This document shows, one piece after another, positions 61,356-64,000 of a DNA stretch of 64,000 nt. The stretch lies in contig NC_019793.1 in the NCBI RefSeq assembly GCF_000317835.1, positions 3,042,501 to 3,106,500 of the forward strand, written 5' to 3'. Under the pieces are notes generated by a model. The model was not told the origin of the DNA and did not search any database. It saw only the letters and a list, made by a program, of their open reading frames with translations. This DNA is from Deinococcus peraridilitoris DSM 19664 (GTDB lineage: Bacteria > Deinococcota > Deinococci > Deinococcales > Deinococcaceae). Each line of letters starts with the position of its first letter. Position 1 is the first letter of the stretch. Position numbers and translations under genes: made by a program.

Positions 61356-62024
61356 GTGAAGCTGGCGGACGCTGTGGCGCTCCTGAGGGTGCACCGTGAG
61401 GAATGGGATGACGGTTCGCTGGCGGACCTGTCGGTCTTTGGCAGCGTCGCGCACGATCAGGCCCGACCGGAAAGCGACGTGGACTTTCTGCTCACCTTTG
61501 CGCGGCCCGTGGGGCTGCTGCACCTTGTGCGTTTCAAGTTGATCTTCGAGGATATCCTGCAGCGCCGTGTCGACGTGGTCACGCCCGGCGGACTCAAGAG
61601 CGCCTTGCGTGCCGACGTGCTGGCTGATGCCCTGAGCGTGACCGGCGAGGCGCAGGCGCGCGGTGCGCCTCGCGTCAAGCGCTGGCGCTGGCGCGTGCAG
61701 GAAATGCAGGCCGCCCTGGGGCGAATCGGCCGCTACACGACCGGACTGACTGTCGAGGACTTTGAACAGAGTGAGCTCGTCCGGGACGCCGTACTGCACA
61801 ACCTGCTGGTGGTGGGGGAGAGTGTCGCCTACCTCCCGGAGGAAGTGCGGCTGCTGCATCCCGACCTGCCCTGGGACGAGCTGCGGCAGGTACGCCACCT
61901 CATCGCGCACGATTACTTCGGTCTCGATGTGCAGCTGCTGTGGCACACCGTAACGGTCGAGCTGCCCGCGCTTGCTCCCCAGTTGGCGCGGGTAATCGAG
62001 AAGCGTGCACCCACCCCGCCCTGA
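61356..62024 (+). CDS. Single-chain MNT nucleotidyltransferase - HEPN (MntA-HepT type) fusion
   Basis: 222 residues from GTG 61356. N-terminal MNT domain: Gly29-Ser30, ten residues, Asp41-x-Asp43 (FGSVAHDQARPESDVDF), and a third Asp73 in RRVDVVT. C-terminal HEPN domain from about residue 106, with the HepT motif R-x4-H-x-Y at Arg180, His185, Tyr187 (RHLIAHDYFGLD). In the two-gene HepT/MntA toxin-antitoxin system, MntA adenylylates the Tyr of this motif and so silences the RNase. Here both are on one chain with all key residues kept. Confidence 0.85.
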   Translation: MKLADAVALLRVHREEWDDGSLADLSVFGSVAHDQARPESDVDFLLTFARPVGLLHLVRFKLIFEDILQRRVDVVTPGGLKSALRADVLADALSVTGEAQARGAPRVKRWRWRVQEMQAALGRIGRYTTGLTVEDFEQSELVRDAVLHNLLVVGESVAYLPEEVRLLHPDLPWDELRQVRHLIAHDYFGLDVQLLWHTVTVELPALAPQLARVIEKRAPTPP

Positions 62025-62049
62025 ACGCCAGATGGGGTGGGCGCTTCGC

Positions 62050-62661
62050 TCAGGCGATCTGGCTGCCGCTGATCTTCTGAGCGAAGAACACCAGCCGGCG
62101 GGCCTGATGGCGGATGGCCTCCAGGTCGGCTTCCGTCGGGCCTTCACCGTTGGCAGTGACGCCCACGCCGTACGGATTGCCGCCCGCAGCGAACACGCTC
62201 TGGTCGGTGTAACCGGGAGGCACCAGCACGCAACCCCAGTGCATGAGCGAGACGTACATGGCCAGCAGGGTGGTTTCCTGACCGCCGTTGGGATTCTGGG
62301 CGCTCGTCATGACGCTGGCCGCCTTGTTGGCGAGCTTGCCCTGGTACCACAATCCGCCCGTGGTGTCCATGAAGGCACGCATCTGGCTGGCCGGGCTGCC
62401 ATAGCGGGTGGGAACGCTGAACAGATAGGCGTCGGCCCACTCCAGGTCGTTCAGGGTGACTTCGGGCACTTCGGCCGTCGCAGCATGGTGCTCGGCCCAG
62501 GGGCCCTGTCCCTGCACGACCTCGGGCGGGGCAGTTTCGCGAACCTTGAGCACCTTGACCTCGGCGCCCGCTGCACGTGCGGCCTCGGCAGCCGTCTGCG
62601 CCATCGTGTAGTTGGTGCCGTAGGTGCTGTAGTAGATGATCGCCAGTTTGGGTTGAGGCAT
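62050..62661 (-). CDS. wrbA: NAD(P)H:quinone oxidoreductase WrbA
   Basis: FMN flavodoxin-fold enzyme, two-electron quinone reduction that avoids radical formation. 203 residues from ATG 62661; the longer frame to 62769 lacks support. [15 protein letters not shown] binds the FMN phosphate, [16 protein letters not shown] and [20 protein letters not shown] are WrbA hallmarks. AGGAAAG upstream. Sequence just ahead of it is AT-rich (62710-62735) and may hold the promoter. Confidence 0.94.
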   Translation of the reverse strand: MPQPKLAIIYYSTYGTNYTMAQTAAEAARAAGAEVKVLKVRETAPPEVVQGQGPWAEHHAATAEVPEVTLNDLEWADAYLFSVPTRYGSPASQMRAFMDTTGGLWYQGKLANKAASVMTSAQNPNGGQETTLLAMYVSLMHWGCVLVPPGYTDQSVFAAGGNPYGVGVTANGEGPTEADLEAIRHQARRLVFFAQKISGSQIA

Positions 62662-62756
62662 GTCCCAGCTTTCCTGACAAAGGGCTGCTTCTTCTAAGAG
62701 GCGCCTAAAATCAGCTTTATATCTTGAAGTGCGTCGGGATCCGCGAGTGCCACCAA

Positions 62757-62781
62757 AAATGGGGGCCAATAGCCCCCATTT
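62757..62781 (-). terminator. Terminator after glpX
   Basis: Ten-base-pair stem AAATGGGGGC/GCCCCCATTT with a CAATA loop; on the minus strand it ends in a T-run, 13 bases past the glpX stop. Confidence 0.88.
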
Positions 62782-62793
62782 CTCCCACAGCTG

Positions 62794-63789
62794 TCACACC
62801 CGCAGAATGACGCGGGCTCCGTCGTCCTCCAGATGTACCGAGTCGATAAAGCGCACCACCCGGCTGGCATGACCCATGGCAATCGAGTGGGTCCGGGCGC
62901 CGCCACCAAAGCGCCGCACGCCCTGCAGCAGGTCGCCGTCGGTGATGCCCGAGGCGGCAAACACGATCTGGTCGCCGGGCGCGAGGTCTTCTGTCTTGTA
63001 GATTTTGGTTTCCGAGACGCCCATCTTCTGCAGGCGCTCACGTTGAGCCTCGTCCTCGGCGACGAAGCGGCCCTGAATTTCGCCACCCAGGCACTTCATG
63101 GCCGCTGCTGTCAGGACACCTTCCGGAGCGCCGCCCCACCCCATCAGCGCGTGCACGCCCGTACCCCGAACCGCCGCCGCGAGGGCACCGATCACGTCAC
63201 CATCACCAATCAGCTTGACGCGTGCGCCCGCCTTGCGGATGTCGGCGATGAGGGGCTGGTGACGCTCGCGGTCCAGCACCACGATCAAGAGGTCCTCGAC
63301 ATGGCGGTTCAGGCTCATGGCGAGTGCCTTGAGGTTCGCTTCGACCGGCCAGTCGAGGCTCACACGGCCCGCCGCGGGCGGCGGCACCACCAGTTTGTCC
63401 ATGTAGATGTCGGGTGCGTGCACCAGCCCACCTTTTTCCGAGAGCGCGATGACGGCGACCCCGTTGGGCAGGCCCCGCGACGTGACCGTGGTGCCCTCGA
63501 CCGGATCGACCGCGATGTCCACGGGATACGTGTTTTTGAGTCCGCCCAGACGTTCGCCGATAAACAGCATGGGCGCCTCGTCCATTTCTCCTTCACCGAT
63601 CACGACCGTTCCGTCGATGTCCAGGCTGTTGAGCACTGCGCGCATCGCTTCGGTGCCTGCGGCGTCCACGGCGTTCTTGTCGCCCTTGCCCACGAAACGA
63701 GAGGCTGCGAGCGCGGCCTGTTCGGTCACACGTACCGTGTCCAGCACCAGCGCACGCTCCATGTCGGTGAACTTGACGGCATTTTTCAT
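62794..63789 (-). CDS. glpX: Class II fructose-1,6-bisphosphatase
   Basis: Gluconeogenic phosphatase, 331 residues. [19 protein letters not shown], the metal site [26 protein letters not shown] and [20 protein letters not shown] are the class II motifs. Start ATG 63789 lies six bases after a -10 element. Unrelated to class I enzymes. Confidence 0.95.
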   Translation of the reverse strand: MKNAVKFTDMERALVLDTVRVTEQAALAASRFVGKGDKNAVDAAGTEAMRAVLNSLDIDGTVVIGEGEMDEAPMLFIGERLGGLKNTYPVDIAVDPVEGTTVTSRGLPNGVAVIALSEKGGLVHAPDIYMDKLVVPPPAAGRVSLDWPVEANLKALAMSLNRHVEDLLIVVLDRERHQPLIADIRKAGARVKLIGDGDVIGALAAAVRGTGVHALMGWGGAPEGVLTAAAMKCLGGEIQGRFVAEDEAQRERLQKMGVSETKIYKTEDLAPGDQIVFAASGITDGDLLQGVRRFGGGARTHSIAMGHASRVVRFIDSVHLEDDGARVILRV

Positions 63790-63795
63790 GTCCCC

Positions 63796-63801
63796 AAGCT
63801 A
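63796..63801 (-). promoter_or_regulatory. -10 element of glpX
   Basis: TAGCTT on the minus strand ends six bases before the glpX ATG. The same hexamer and spacing serve the membrane protein at 12315. Confidence 0.5.
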
Positions 63802-63872
63802 ACACGCCCAAAACGATCGTTTGGTAGTCATGAAGAAGTCTTTACTCTGCTGCAACCTACCGCAGCACCAGT

Positions 63873-63983
63873 TCAGCGCAGGATGCCCAGCCACAACAGC
63901 AACAGGTAGAGCAGCACTGGTACGGCCAAGGCACCCACCGTGAATTTGAGAAAGCGCCACCAGTAATCCCAGAATTCCCGCAT
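63873..63983 (-). CDS. 36-residue single-helix membrane protein
   Basis: Unrecognised. Aromatic, amphipathic start MREFWDYWWRFLKF followed by a hydrophobic helix GALAVPVLLYLLLLWLG. TAGGGT lies six bases before the ATG, matching the local leaderless promoter rule, which is the main reason to call it a gene. Confidence 0.55.
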   Translation of the reverse strand: MREFWDYWWRFLKFTVGALAVPVLLYLLLLWLGILR

Positions 63984-63989
63984 ACCTGC

Positions 63990-63995
63990 ACCCTA
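63990..63995 (-). promoter_or_regulatory. -10 element of the 36-residue gene
   Basis: TAGGGT on the minus strand, six bases before ATG 63983. Confidence 0.4.
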
Positions 63996-64000
63996 GCAAC

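Noticed and set aside
62040..62058. CTTCGCTCAGGCGATC resembling the rpsG-fusA palindrome
   Set aside because: It is largely the coding end of wrbA and forms no comparable hairpin; treated as chance.

Overview
The window is a high-GC bacterial chromosome segment that most resembles a member of Deinococcus or a close relative. The grounds are the style of the ribosomal proteins, coproheme-dependent haem synthesis (HemQ), ThyX in place of ThyA, a bacillithiol-transferase-type YfiT protein, and many genes whose -10 hexamer TANNNT sits only 5-7 bases before the start codon, a leaderless layout described for Deinococcus deserti. Species cannot be told from sequence alone.

Layout. 1-8.7 kb is housekeeping: the end of hemQ, a trypsin-like protease with PDZ, an EVE protein, thyX, a YihY membrane protein, proA-proB, hisA and a GT4 glycosyltransferase. 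A tRNA-Leu(CAG) and the str promoter follow. 9.2-28.9 kb is one long co-directional translation block: rpsL-rpsG-fusA, a small membrane protein, tuf, the S10 and spc clusters with secY and adk, then infA-rpmJ-rpsM-rpsK-rpsD-rpoA-rplQ. Most junctions overlap by 1-14 bases. An intact IS4-family element (29.1-30.3 kb, 9-bp target duplication) lies just past rplQ.

30.4-48.3 kb is a mix of single genes: trxA, DUF309, a NYN nuclease-like protein, plsX, an MscS channel, ftsH, a DUF4384 lipoprotein, bstA/yfiT, rimO, a frameshifted GGDEF protein, an arginase-fold-like unknown, an AEC transporter, fabH, three stand-alone response regulators, an M14 carboxypeptidase and a YchJ-like protein. 48.3-51.4 kb holds a HelD-like ATPase, its small partner and a lipoprotein.

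51.5-56.6 kb is the unusual part. On the minus strand lies what was one gene of about 1,075 codons: a coiled N-terminal region, an eCIS-core/DUF4157 domain with HEVTH, beta-rich repeats, a GH19-like lysozyme/chitinase domain and a C-terminal CHAP amidase. An AT-rich gene for a secreted protein overlaps its stop codon and is a candidate immunity protein. The large gene is broken twice: by a missing base in a six-G tract just before DUF4157, and by a second IS4-family element that separates the CHAP catalytic Cys from its His. The 9-bp target duplication reads V-A-D in the same frame on both sides, so the original reading frame can be rebuilt exactly. I read this as a peptidoglycan-attacking polymorphic toxin with its periplasmic immunity gene.

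56.8-64 kb: tRNA-Asp(GTC), speA, an RlmD/TrmA-type RNA methyltransferase, a lipoprotein, acpS, a single-chain MNT-HEPN (MntA-HepT type) fusion, wrbA, glpX and a 36-residue membrane protein.
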